From contig JAJYNP010000091.1 in NCBI GenBank assembly GCA_021786265.1, forward strand, positions 1 through 49,057: DNA of 49,057 nucleotides. The letters are read 5' to 3'. The notes beneath the pieces were generated by a model. It was not told where the DNA came from. It worked only from the letters and a program-made list of their open reading frames with translations, and searched no databases. The position numbers were made by a program, and so were the translations under genes. Every line of letters starts with the position of its first letter. Positions within the stretch are counted from its first letter, which is position 1. This DNA comes from Chloroflexota bacterium. Lineage in GTDB: Bacteria; Chloroflexota; Limnocylindria; Limnocylindrales; CSP1-4. Positions 16,580-23,990 of this stretch are shown piece after piece.

Positions 16580-17494
16580 ATGAGCCGCTTGTTGTCGACC
16601 GGTGAGGTTGTCGCTCGCCTGCAGACGGCCGGGTTGAGGGCAAGCCCCGAGTCGCTCCGTGCGGACGTCCACCGAGGGCTTGTGGCTCCGCAGATGCCAC
16701 AGTTCTCTGGTCCGGGACGGGGGCACGCGACCCGGTGGAGCCCGATGGCCGTCCGTCGCGCGCTGTACCTCGCCCGCCTGCGCAGACGGGGCGTCAACGG
16801 CCACGTGCTGCCGCTACTCGCCTTCCTCTGGGACGGCTGGGGCTGGGAGCAGATGCTCCCCGCAGTGCAGACTGCGGTCAGCAAGGGAGGGGATATCGAT
16901 CGGCGGGCCTTGCGCCGAGCCGGTCGGGTCAGGAGCCCGGAGGACCTCCTGCTCAACGTTGACGCGGGTGCGCACGAGGGAGTCGACCTCGATTATCAGT
17001 CCGTCGTGCTGCCGGCACGGGGCGCGATCGCAAGTGCCGTCTGGTTCGGGGGAGCGTCCGAGGGCACCTCGGTTGTGCCGTTCGAACTGGCACTGCGCCG
17101 GATGCTCCCGGGTCTCCCACCGCCGGATCCGACGGAGGAGGGTGCCCTGCGACGGCTCGGTGAGACACTTGAGACACGACGTCGAGTGTTCGGGCTGGCG
17201 ACGGCCGACGTCCCGGCTTGGCTCGCTACCCTGGACGCCGCGCACGTTGCCCGCGGCCGCAGGATCCTCCGGGCCCAGCTTCGTGGTTTCCGGCTCGTGG
17301 CTAGACGGGCTGGCCTGGGGCGCGCGTCCAGCCCGCTCAACGCGTTTGGGACGCCCCGTGACCAGCTTGCCGCGGACTTGCGACGATTGACAGGCCGGCC
17401 GACGGCGGCGCACATGCTTAGTGAGCTGATCGCGGCGGCGATGGTTGAGGCCGCGTTGCTGGCGGACGACGAGATCCGCGACCTCGGAGTGTAG
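16580..17494 (+). CDS. MerR-like winged-helix protein of unknown function, upstream of cas1
   Basis: A 304-residue protein. The N-terminal ~75 residues (LLSTGEVVARLQTAGLRASPESLRADV... then RWSPMAVRRALYLARLRRRG) resemble a MerR-type winged helix, here divergent. The remaining 230 residues are helical, arginine-rich and unrecognised. It is divergent from the HTH-HNH-PolB operon with 97 bases between, and precedes cas1 on the same strand by 136 bases with a terminator-like hairpin between. Likely roles are control of the divergent promoters or binding of element ends; neither is shown. No clear ribosome site precedes the ATG, so a leaderless start is possible. Confidence 0.6.
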   Translation: MSRLLSTGEVVARLQTAGLRASPESLRADVHRGLVAPQMPQFSGPGRGHATRWSPMAVRRALYLARLRRRGVNGHVLPLLAFLWDGWGWEQMLPAVQTAVSKGGDIDRRALRRAGRVRSPEDLLLNVDAGAHEGVDLDYQSVVLPARGAIASAVWFGGASEGTSVVPFELALRRMLPGLPPPDPTEEGALRRLGETLETRRRVFGLATADVPAWLATLDAAHVARGRRILRAQLRGFRLVARRAGLGRASSPLNAFGTPRDQLAADLRRLTGRPTAAHMLSELIAAAMVEAALLADDEIRDLGV

Positions 17495-17496
17495 AT

Positions 17497-17520
17497 AGCG
17501 GCGCACGGACGCGCCGCTTT
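17497..17520 (+). terminator. Hairpin after the MerR-like gene
   Basis: AGCGGCGC and GCGCCGCT form an 8-bp perfect stem with a 6-base loop, ending in TTT, directly after the stop codon at 17494. It may end or attenuate transcription before cas1. Confidence 0.5.
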
Positions 17521-17630
17521 CGCGCGCCGTGCACCCGCACGAGCGGTAAGCGCGTGATAATTCGAAGGTAAGGAAAGCCCCCGCGACCGTTGGCGCGGCC
17601 CGGGGGTACGGCACACGGAGGTACGTCCGC

Positions 17631-19241
17631 ATGCAGCCTCAGGCTAGCGATTCCCTGGCCGCCTGGCCAGCGGAGATCGTGGCTCCCCACGGCATCCTCG
17701 TCCTCTCCGGCTACGGGCTCGACGTGCGCGTCTGGCGCGGCCGCCTGCGCGTCGCCGACGGCATCGGCCGCGACCGCCGCGAGGCTCTGGTCCACCGCGC
17801 GACCGGTCGCCTGCGTCGGCTCGTCGTGCTCGGGCACACCGGCGCGATCAGCCTGGAGGCCGTCCGCTGGCTGGTCGACGTCGGCGCGGCCTACCTGCAG
17901 ATCGACGCCGACGGGCGCGTGCTCGCGGCCTTCGGCCCGCGCGGCACCGACCGGCCGAGCCTCCGACGCGCGCAGGCGCTCGCGCTCGACGCGCCGGTCG
18001 GGGTCGACATCGCCCGGCGACTCATCGCCGCCAAGGTCGCCGCGCAGGCGTCGGCGCTCGCGGCCGGCCGCGAGTTGCTTGCCGTCACCGACGAGACGGT
18101 GGCGACCATGCGCGACGCCGCGGCCCGGCTGCACGTCGCGGCGAGCCGCGACGACGTCCGCCTCGCCGAAGCGCAGGCCGCCGCGGCGTACTGGTCCGCG
18201 TGGGCGACTGTGCCGGTGCGCTTCGCCCGGCGCGACGCCGACCGGGTGCCGGCCCACTGGCGCACGGTCGGGAGCCGCTCCTCCCCGCTCACCGGCGGAC
18301 CACGGCTGGCGGCCAACCCCGCCAACGCGCTCCTGAACTACCTCTACGCGCTGCTGGAGGGCGAAGCTTCCGTCGCCGCCCGCATCGTCGGACTCGATCC
18401 CGGGATGGGGGTTCTGCACGCGGACCAGCCCAACCGGGACTCGCTCGCGTGCGACCTGATGGAGCCGATCCGGCCCGTCATCGAGAGTGACGTGCTGCGC
18501 CTGCTCGCGGCACGGCCCTTCGCCGCGGCCGACTTCTACGAGACACGGGAGGGCGCGTGCCGCATCACCCCGCCGCTTGCCCGCCAGCTCGCGGAGGAGT
18601 CCGGCGACCTCGTGCGGGGCGCGGGCCAGGTGGCCGAGGACGTGGCCCGGCTGCTGGAGGCGCGGCCGGCCTGGCAGCGCCCGCTCCCGACGCACCTGAG
18701 TGGCCGGAACCGCAGCGCCGGTCGGGCAACGAGCGCGCCAACCGCGCCTCGCGCCGTTGCCGCAGTCCCTCCAGCGCGCGCGTGCCTGTGGTGCGGCGCG
18801 CCGCTGCGCGGCCAACGGAAGACGTGCCGTGGGGCATGCGAGCGCGCCGTCCAGGCGGAGAACACGGCCCGGTTCGCCGAGGTGGGCGCCCGGGTGCTCC
18901 AGGAGCACCGGCGGTCCGGTGCTTCGGACCAGTGGACCGAGGCGAGCCGGGAGCGGCTCGGCGAGGTGGAGACCGCGCGGATCCGGGAGGCCCGCGCGTG
19001 GCAGCGGGAGGGGCGCTGGCCGACCGACATGGGCGCCTTCAAGCGGGAGATCCTGCCGACACTGGCGGACGTCTCCGCGGGGGCGCTGGCGCGCTCGACG
19101 GGGCTCTCGGTGGGCTACTGCCGGCGGATCAAGAAGGGGTTGGTGGTGCCGCACCCGATGTGGTGGGAGCGGCTGGTGGCGCGCAACGAAACAAGTCGCG
19201 GGGACACCGACGGTGCCCCCGCGACAATTCACGATCGCTGA
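17631..19241 (+). CDS. cas1: Cas1-family integrase (casposase-like) with C-terminal zinc finger and HTH
   Basis: A 536-residue solo Cas1. The catalytic domain holds Glu180 in LAEAQAAAAYW, then NALLNYLYALLEGEA (232-246), GLDPGMGVLHAD with His263, and SLACDLMEPIRP with Asp275/Glu278: all metal ligands are present. The C-terminus adds a Cys4 finger (Cys385, Cys388, Cys399, Cys403) and a helix-turn-helix around 475-505 (ILPTLADVSAGALARSTG, then YCRRIKKG). Archaeal casposases also carry a C-terminal HTH. No cas2, effector or array is near. A GGAGG site precedes the ATG by 10 bases. It is the only integrase-like gene inside the terminal repeats, so it most likely moves the element. CRISPR adaptation is unlikely; a related solo Cas1 type is found in actinobacteria as I recall. 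Confidence 0.95.
   Translation: MQPQASDSLAAWPAEIVAPHGILVLSGYGLDVRVWRGRLRVADGIGRDRREALVHRATGRLRRLVVLGHTGAISLEAVRWLVDVGAAYLQIDADGRVLAAFGPRGTDRPSLRRAQALALDAPVGVDIARRLIAAKVAAQASALAAGRELLAVTDETVATMRDAAARLHVAASRDDVRLAEAQAAAAYWSAWATVPVRFARRDADRVPAHWRTVGSRSSPLTGGPRLAANPANALLNYLYALLEGEASVAARIVGLDPGMGVLHADQPNRDSLACDLMEPIRPVIESDVLRLLAARPFAAADFYETREGACRITPPLARQLAEESGDLVRGAGQVAEDVARLLEARPAWQRPLPTHLSGRNRSAGRATSAPTAPRAVAAVPPARACLWCGAPLRGQRKTCRGACERAVQAENTARFAEVGARVLQEHRRSGASDQWTEASRERLGEVETARIREARAWQREGRWPTDMGAFKREILPTLADVSAGALARSTGLSVGYCRRIKKGLVVPHPMWWERLVARNETSRGDTDGAPATIHDR
19195..19225 (+). terminator. GC-rich hairpin overlapping the end of cas1
   Basis: GTCGCGGGG and CCCCGCGAC are perfect 9-base arms around a 13-base centre that is itself mostly palindromic (CACCG/CGGTG). 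It lies in the last codons of cas1, with AATTC following. It could terminate cas1 or the converging secreted-protein transcript; there is no T-tract. Confidence 0.35.
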
Positions 19242-19250
19242 CTGGTCCTG

Positions 19251-20201
19251 CTACGGACCGACGTAGGTGATCCAGAAGTTGAGCGAGCCCACGTTGTCGC
19301 CGTACCAGCCGAGGTCCTTGGTGTTGGTGTTCGAGTTCCCGTCGAACACGCCCAGGTTGACCGTTCCAGAGAGCGGCATCGCCAGGGTGTAGGCGTGCGT
19401 ATCGGTGTACGCGCCCCAGTTCACGAAGGCGTCGTTCACCTGCACGTCACCGAAGCCCTCGCCGAGCGTGTAGCCGGCGAAGTCGAACCCGTTGTACCAG
19501 GTGCCCTGGTACTGCACGTACTCGGCGTCGACGTCGCCCCAGTTGTCGTTGTGCCAGGTGCCCCACACGTCGATCCGGTAGGTCCCAGCCTGCGGCAGCG
19601 CCACGTCGGTGCCGGTCGACGAGGCCGAGTTGATGGTGCCACTCGTACTCCACTCGAAGGCCCCGGTCGTGATCGGCATCCCGATGCACGAGTGGGCCGC
19701 GTCGTCACCGCCGCCCTGCGCCTTCACGTACTGGCCGTGATTCTTGTAGTCGGTGGTCGGCGTGATCAGGGGCCTGCTCACCTTCATCAGGATGGGCCAG
19801 TCGACGGGCGGGTCTGTCACCGCGATGTTCACGAAGGGATCGTAGAGCGCGTTGGTCAGCGTCCACGTCCTGCCGTCGTATGTGCGGGTCGCGGTGTAGC
19901 TGATGGAGTTGGTACCGAGCGTGCCGGTGATCGTCTCGCCGGTGCCCTCGGTTCCTCCACCAGTCTTCGTCTGCGCCGGAGCCGTGCCCGTGAAGGTGTT
20001 GTCGCACGGATTGAGAGTGACCGTGTAGCTGTGCGTCCAAACGGTGGTCCACTGGTTCTGCGTGTCCGCAGGTTCGGTCACCTGGAACGTCGCTGACTCC
20101 AGCTGGTACCGCGCTACGTCGGCCGACGCGGTGCCGGCGGTGACGACGATCATGGTCGGCGCCAGCAGCATCGCGGCGGCAAATAGGGACGTAAGTCGCA
20201 T
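19251..20201 (-). CDS. Secreted beta-rich protein of unknown function carried by the element
   Basis: A 316-residue protein with a clear signal peptide (MRLTSLFAAAMLLAPTMIVV, cleavage near ASA-DV). The mature part is rich in Thr, Gly, Trp and Tyr and looks like a beta-sandwich, with only a few cysteines; I recognise no family. An alternative GTG start two codons upstream (20207) fits better to the GGAGGG site 9 bases before it. It is convergent with cas1 (9 bases apart). A secreted protein inside a casposon-like element is odd: it may be cargo, such as a surface or exclusion protein. Confidence 0.7.
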   Translation of the reverse strand: MRLTSLFAAAMLLAPTMIVVTAGTASADVARYQLESATFQVTEPADTQNQWTTVWTHSYTVTLNPCDNTFTGTAPAQTKTGGGTEGTGETITGTLGTNSISYTATRTYDGRTWTLTNALYDPFVNIAVTDPPVDWPILMKVSRPLITPTTDYKNHGQYVKAQGGGDDAAHSCIGMPITTGAFEWSTSGTINSASSTGTDVALPQAGTYRIDVWGTWHNDNWGDVDAEYVQYQGTWYNGFDFAGYTLGEGFGDVQVNDAFVNWGAYTDTHAYTLAMPLSGTVNLGVFDGNSNTNTKDLGWYGDNVGSLNFWITYVGP

Positions 20202-20760
20202 ACGCACGATGATGTTCCCTCCCTGCAGCGAGCTGAGAAGCCCCAAAGGGGCGCCCTCGGCTCTGGGGACGCAAAGTCCAGGTGGCAAGCCTGCGATGGG
20301 CAAACTGTCGTGGCCCGCCGACACCCCCACACGCCCGACGGCGTGATGCAGTGACAGGGGGCTCGGTCTCGCCAGTGGCTCGATGCGGTCCAGGCGGCCG
20401 GGCAGGGACCGCAGGTCAACGCCTCCCCCGCGGAAGACTCGACCATACCGTGCGCCTATCCTCACGGGTAGGTCCGGATGGCCCCCTGACGGTGCGTGGA
20501 GACAGCGGTTGTTGTCGATCGCACTATGCGTGAGCGCTGGGCACATGACCGCCGACCTCGGGTTAGAGCCCGCGGACACCACTCTCGGAAGCCACAGCCG
20601 CTTGCACGAGTCGCCGTCGTTGTGTCGCTGGGGCTTCACGGTGGAGACCGCCCACAAGCGCCGGGTAAGCGGGCGGTAAGCGGCCCCCGGTAGCATGCTG
20701 GGCCCCCCCGCTCCGCGTGCTGCGGACGATCCCGGTGCACGTCGCCGGCCAGTTCCAGCG
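20202..20760. other. Long non-coding stretch upstream of the secreted protein gene
   Basis: About 560 bases without a convincing gene. It holds the GGAGGG ribosome site of the secreted protein and a small hairpin GCCCCAAAGGGGC (20240-20252) in its leader. Plus-strand words GACGCAAAG and GGGCAAAC resemble cyclic-di-GMP riboswitch elements, but in the wrong order and with no plus-strand gene downstream. Promoters cannot be fixed by eye. Confidence 0.5.
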
Positions 20761-21075
20761 TCAGCGTCGGGGGTTCGCTCCGGCAGGCGATGACCCGAGC
20801 GGCGGGGCCGAGGGCCGCGCCGTGCGCGAGCGGCGCCGCCGCGCCTGCGCGCTCTTCAGGGCCAGCCGCGCGAAGTAGGCCTTGCGCGCCATCTCGGCGC
20901 GCCGTGCACGCTCCGCGGGATCGAGCACGCTCTCGGGGTCCACCTCTCGCTCGAACCGCGCCTCGAACGCCGCCCGAGCGGCTCGCGTGATCTCATGCGG
21001 GTCGTGACGGGCCAGCATCGTGTACGCGCCGATCCGCCCCAGCAGCGAGCGCACCGGATCCACCTGCCTGCTCAT
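20761..21075 (-). CDS. Small basic helical protein coupled to the uracil-DNA glycosylase
   Basis: A 104-residue protein starting MSRQVDPVRSLLGRIGAYTM, overlapping the uracil-DNA glycosylase gene by ATGA, hence translated with it. Residues 28-85 are charged helix (RAARAAFEARFEREVDP, then AERARRAEMARKAYFARLALKSAQARRRR); the tail is Arg/Ser/Pro-rich. No family recognised. Probably a DNA- or protein-binding accessory of the glycosylase. Confidence 0.65.
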   Translation of the reverse strand: MSRQVDPVRSLLGRIGAYTMLARHDPHEITRAARAAFEARFEREVDPESVLDPAERARRAEMARKAYFARLALKSAQARRRRSRTARPSAPPLGSSPAGANPRR

Positions 21076-21674
21076 GCCGGACTCCTCCGCTCGATCCCCG
21101 CCAGCCGAGCCGCGAGCGCGAGGTCTTGGGCCACCTGGGGTCGGCGTCCAATCCCCCAGCGCCACGCCGACGGGTGCCAGGTCGGCACCACCAGCACACC
21201 GCTCGCGGCGTGGACACGGCCCCGCACGGCGTCGAGCGACGCAACAGGTCCCAGCAGCCGCCGCGTCGGCGTGAGCCCGAACGCCACGATGACCGAGGGG
21301 CGCAGCACCGCGAGCTGCAGATCGAGGTAGGGGGCGCAGGCCTCGATCTCCGCCGCCAGGGGCTCCCGGTTGACCTTGGGCGGCTGCGCCGGCGGGCGGC
21401 ACAGCACGACGTTGGCGACGTAGACGGCAGCCCGGTCGATCCCGACCGAGGCGAGCACGCGATCGAGAGCCCGACCCGCGGTGCCCACGAAGGGACGGCC
21501 GGCGGCGTCCTCCTCACCGCCTGGGGCTTCGCCCAGGAGGACGAGTCGCGCGGTCGAGGGGCCGACCCCGAAGACGACCTGAGTGCGGGACACCGCGAGC
21601 GGGCAGCGCACGCACTCGCGCGCGATCCCACGAACGAAATCGAGCCCACGCCTGCCCGCGTCACTTGTGTCCAC
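21072..21674 (-). CDS. Uracil-DNA glycosylase, family 4 (Fe-S type)
   Basis: A 200-residue glycosylase that removes uracil from DNA. The motif GEAPGGEEDAAGRPFVGTAGR is split here only by notation: GEAPGGEED, then GRPFVG.AGR, both typical of family 4; HPSA near the C-terminus completes the active site. Cysteines in ECVRCPLA, VVLCRPP and EACAPYL are placed to bind the 4Fe-4S cluster. Inside the element it may keep DNA copied by the family B polymerase free of uracil, a pairing known in archaeal and viral replication. It is upstream of, and overlaps, the small basic gene. Confidence 0.92.
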   Translation of the reverse strand: MDTSDAGRRGLDFVRGIARECVRCPLAVSRTQVVFGVGPSTARLVLLGEAPGGEEDAAGRPFVGTAGRALDRVLASVGIDRAAVYVANVVLCRPPAQPPKVNREPLAAEIEACAPYLDLQLAVLRPSVIVAFGLTPTRRLLGPVASLDAVRGRVHAASGVLVVPTWHPSAWRWGIGRRPQVAQDLALAARLAGIERRSPA

Positions 21675-21722
21675 GCGCCTCTCCGTTGCGCGTGAACACT
21701 AATCGCTAGCGATCACTCCTGC

Positions 21723-21929
21723 CTAGCCACCTCGGCGGCGCTTGTACGGATCCTTCTTCCGCAAGCGCTCGTCCGCGAGATAGGCGAGGACGGCGGCTTC
21801 TGTGGTGAACCAGTCGCGCCCGAGCTTGCGCGCCGCGAGCTTGCCGGTCCTTGCGAGGAGCCGGAGGTTCGAGGCGCTCATACCCGAGCGGGCCGCCGCC
21901 TCGCGCAACGACAACAAGTCGTCCGCCAA
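21723..21929 (-). CDS. Small excisionase-like helix-turn-helix protein
   Basis: A 68-residue protein read from a TTG start: LLSLREAAARSGMSASNLRLLARTGKL then AARKLGRDWFTTEAAVLAYL, the standard short MerR/excisionase (HTH_17) fold, with a basic tail. Such proteins act as recombination directionality factors or small regulators. It is 48 bases upstream of the glycosylase gene on the same strand and divergent from the OLD nuclease gene. The TTG start is the only one that keeps the domain whole. Confidence 0.7.
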   Translation of the reverse strand: MADDLLSLREAAARSGMSASNLRLLARTGKLAARKLGRDWFTTEAAVLAYLADERLRKKDPYKRRRGG

Positions 21930-22087
21930 GGCGGCCTCGGAGCGGGGCTATGGCTGAGGGCGAGTGTAGGGCAAGCCGCCCCGCCAAGCGACCGGTGGGG
22001 GTCGGACGCCGTGTCCGCTCCGGGGGCGAGCACGGGACTCGCGCCGCTCTGATCAGTGGAGCGCAATACTTGTCCAGGCAGTCGCGC

Positions 22088-23899
22088 ATGGGAGAGCCAG
22101 TGGACCAACCAAGAGTGACGATCACCTCGGTCCGCTTCCGCGACTACAAGGCGCTCCACGACTTCAGTCTTGCGTTGCGTCGCACCACGATCCTTGTTGG
22201 ACCGAACAACTCCGGCAAGTCGACCGTGATCGGCGCGTTTCGCGTTCTGGCCGCCGGCCTGCAGACCGCCCGGTCTCGCAACCCCGTACGTCTGGAATCC
22301 CCAGACGGCCTCCGGTACGGCTATAAGGTGCCGGAAGAAGGGATCGCCATCTCGCTGGAAAACGTCCACACGGACTACGCGGACATCGACTCCACTGTCA
22401 CGTTCCGTCTCTCAAACGGCAATTCCCTGCAGCTCTACTTCCCGGCTGACGGGGGGTGCTACCTATTCCCGCATACCGACCTGCGCACACCTCACAACAC
22501 CTCTGAGTTCCGGCGTGCGTACCCGATTCAGCTGACGGTGGTGCCAGTCCTGGGACCGCTTGAACACGAGGAAGAGCTTGTCGAGGAAGCAACAGTCAGA
22601 AGGAACCTTGGCACTCATCGAGCCTCGCGCAACTTCCGAAACTACTGGCTGTACGAGCGGGACGATTTCCCCGCCTTCCAGCAACTGGTCGCTCAGACGT
22701 GGCCGGACACCACGATCGGCCCACCGGAAATCACCACCGACACGGCCGCGCCGCGGGTGATCATGTGGTGCCGCGAGGGGCGGATCCCACGTGAACTCTA
22801 CTGGGCAGGTTTTGGCTTCCAGGTTTGGTGCCAGCTTCTTACGCACCTGGTCCGCGCACAGCAATCCAGTCTGGTCGTCATCGACGAACCGGAGATCTAC
22901 CTGCACCCCGACCTTCAGCGACAGCTCGTCGGCCTCCTGCACAACATGGGCCCCGATGTGCTGGCCGCTACACATTCCTCAGAGATCCTCGCCGAGGCGG
23001 AGCCGCCGGATCTTGTGGTCGTGGACAAACGCACCCGGTCAGGTCGGCGGCTGCGAGGTCCTGTCGACGTCACGTCTGCCCTTCGTTCCATTGGATCCAA
23101 TCAGAACGTGGTCCTGACTCAGCTTGCGCGCACGCGACGTGTGCTCTTCGTCGAGGGCCGAGACTTCTACTTGCTCTCGCGCTTCGCACGTCTGCTTGGG
23201 CTCGACAAACTCGCCAACGGCTCGGACTTCGCGCTCGTTCCCCTGGGCGGATTCCCCGAACAAGCTGCCGTGGCGGCGCTCTGCCGGGGAATGCGGCAGG
23301 CACTGAGCCTTCCGGTGGCATTCGCGGGACTGTTCGACAGAGACTACCGACCGGACGATGAAGTGCAGGAAGTCACTCGGCGGCTTCGCCGGCTTCTTCG
23401 AGTCGTGATCATCTTGCGCAGGAAGGAGCTTGAGAACTACCTGCTCGTCCCCTCGGTCCTGGAGCGCGCAATCGCCGGCGCAATCCGAGACAGGGACCGC
23501 GACGCGACGCCCGCGGCCCAGGGGCCTGCCCCTGTTGAGTCGCTGCTGTTGGATGTGACGGACACCTTTCGGTATCAGGTCCACAGTCAACTTGTCGCGA
23601 GGCGGACGGAGTTCCTGCGTCGCTCAGGGACTGATTCGGCCACTGTCACCGAGACTGTAACCAGGGCTTTCGACGCGTCGTGGAGCGATCTAGCGGAAAG
23701 GATCTCCCTGGTACCCGGCAAGGCAGCACTCGCTGCGTTCAACACACGCCTGCAGCGCGACTACGCCGTCTCACTCAGCGTCGCAGCCATTCTTCGCGAG
23801 TTCAAAGCGAGCGACATCCCCTACGATCTCGCGCAGACCCTTCAGCAGCTCGACACGTTCCGCGAGTGCGAGGTGCCCATGTCTGAGGCCTCGGGGTGA
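22088..23899 (+). CDS. OLD-family ATPase-TOPRIM nuclease
   Basis: A 603-residue protein. An SMC/ABC-type ATPase begins with VRFRDYKALHDFSLAL and Walker A GPNNSGKST at 38-46; the Walker B region reads LVVIDEPEIYLHP followed by LAATHSSEIL. The C-terminal TOPRIM domain shows RRVLFVEGRDFYLLSR, GLFDRDYRPDDE and RKELENYL, the metal-binding pattern of OLD nucleases. Class 1 OLD nucleases act alone in phage defence (P2 Old). No UvrD-like GajB gene follows, so it is class 1 rather than Gabija. It is the last gene before the right terminal repeat, thus cargo. The ATG at 22088 gives a family-like start; its ribosome site is weak. Confidence 0.88.
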   Translation: MGEPVDQPRVTITSVRFRDYKALHDFSLALRRTTILVGPNNSGKSTVIGAFRVLAAGLQTARSRNPVRLESPDGLRYGYKVPEEGIAISLENVHTDYADIDSTVTFRLSNGNSLQLYFPADGGCYLFPHTDLRTPHNTSEFRRAYPIQLTVVPVLGPLEHEEELVEEATVRRNLGTHRASRNFRNYWLYERDDFPAFQQLVAQTWPDTTIGPPEITTDTAAPRVIMWCREGRIPRELYWAGFGFQVWCQLLTHLVRAQQSSLVVIDEPEIYLHPDLQRQLVGLLHNMGPDVLAATHSSEILAEAEPPDLVVVDKRTRSGRRLRGPVDVTSALRSIGSNQNVVLTQLARTRRVLFVEGRDFYLLSRFARLLGLDKLANGSDFALVPLGGFPEQAAVAALCRGMRQALSLPVAFAGLFDRDYRPDDEVQEVTRRLRRLLRVVIILRRKELENYLLVPSVLERAIAGAIRDRDRDATPAAQGPAPVESLLLDVTDTFRYQVHSQLVARRTEFLRRSGTDSATVTETVTRAFDASWSDLAERISLVPGKAALAAFNTRLQRDYAVSLSVAAILREFKASDIPYDLAQTLQQLDTFRECEVPMSEASG

Positions 23900-23956
23900 C
23901 TGCAGCCAGCGTCTGGGCAGGAGCCGTCACGGAGAGCGCGGCACGGTCCGGGAGAG

Positions 23957-23990
23957 GAGCGGCAACTTCGAGCCAGCCTACCTACTACCC
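23957..23990 (-). repeat. Right terminal inverted repeat of the casposon-like element
   Basis: On the plus strand it reads GAGCGGCAACTTC, 8 variable bases, then CTACCTACTACCC, the inverse of the left end. Together with the left copy it matches at 28 of 34 positions. A stop codon (TAG, minus strand, 23985-23987) within it ends the neighbouring methyltransferase frame. Confidence 0.9.

Larger units (their letters stand above)
6261..23990. mobile_element. Casposon-like mobile element with defence cargo, 17,730 bp
   Basis: The element is bounded by 34-bp imperfect terminal inverted repeats and flanked by a perfect 16-bp direct repeat. Inside are the casposon hallmarks: Cas1 (17631-19241), family B DNA polymerase (12551-15547), HNH protein (15544-15996) and HTH proteins (16012-16482, 16580-17494). 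There is no CRISPR array, Cas2 or effector, and no DDE, tyrosine or serine recombinase. Remaining genes are cargo: NurA-like/HerA/methyltransferase, phosphoribosyltransferase/DprA, secreted protein, uracil-DNA glycosylase, a small HTH and OLD nuclease. The repeats and genes are seen directly; the casposon assignment follows from the known casposon gene set; present activity is unknown, though sharp ends and an exact duplication point to fairly recent insertion. Confidence 0.9.

Noticed and set aside
16580..19241. CRISPR-Cas locus around cas1
   Set aside because: No repeat-spacer array, cas2 or effector gene is visible anywhere in the window. Cas1 instead lies inside terminal inverted repeats with PolB and HNH genes.
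20210..20330. Cyclic-di-GMP (GEMM) riboswitch on the plus strand
   Set aside because: GACGCAAAG and GGGCAAAC words are present but in reversed order, the helices do not form as in the family, and no plus-strand gene follows.
21723..21929. Integrated phage or tyrosine-integrase island marked by the small excisionase-like gene
   Set aside because: No integrase, phage structural gene or tRNA attachment site is present; the ends are inverted repeats with a target duplication, which fits transposition instead.
22088..23899. Gabija defence system (GajA)
   Set aside because: No UvrD-like GajB gene follows; the terminal repeat begins 57 bases after the stop codon, so this is a stand-alone OLD nuclease.
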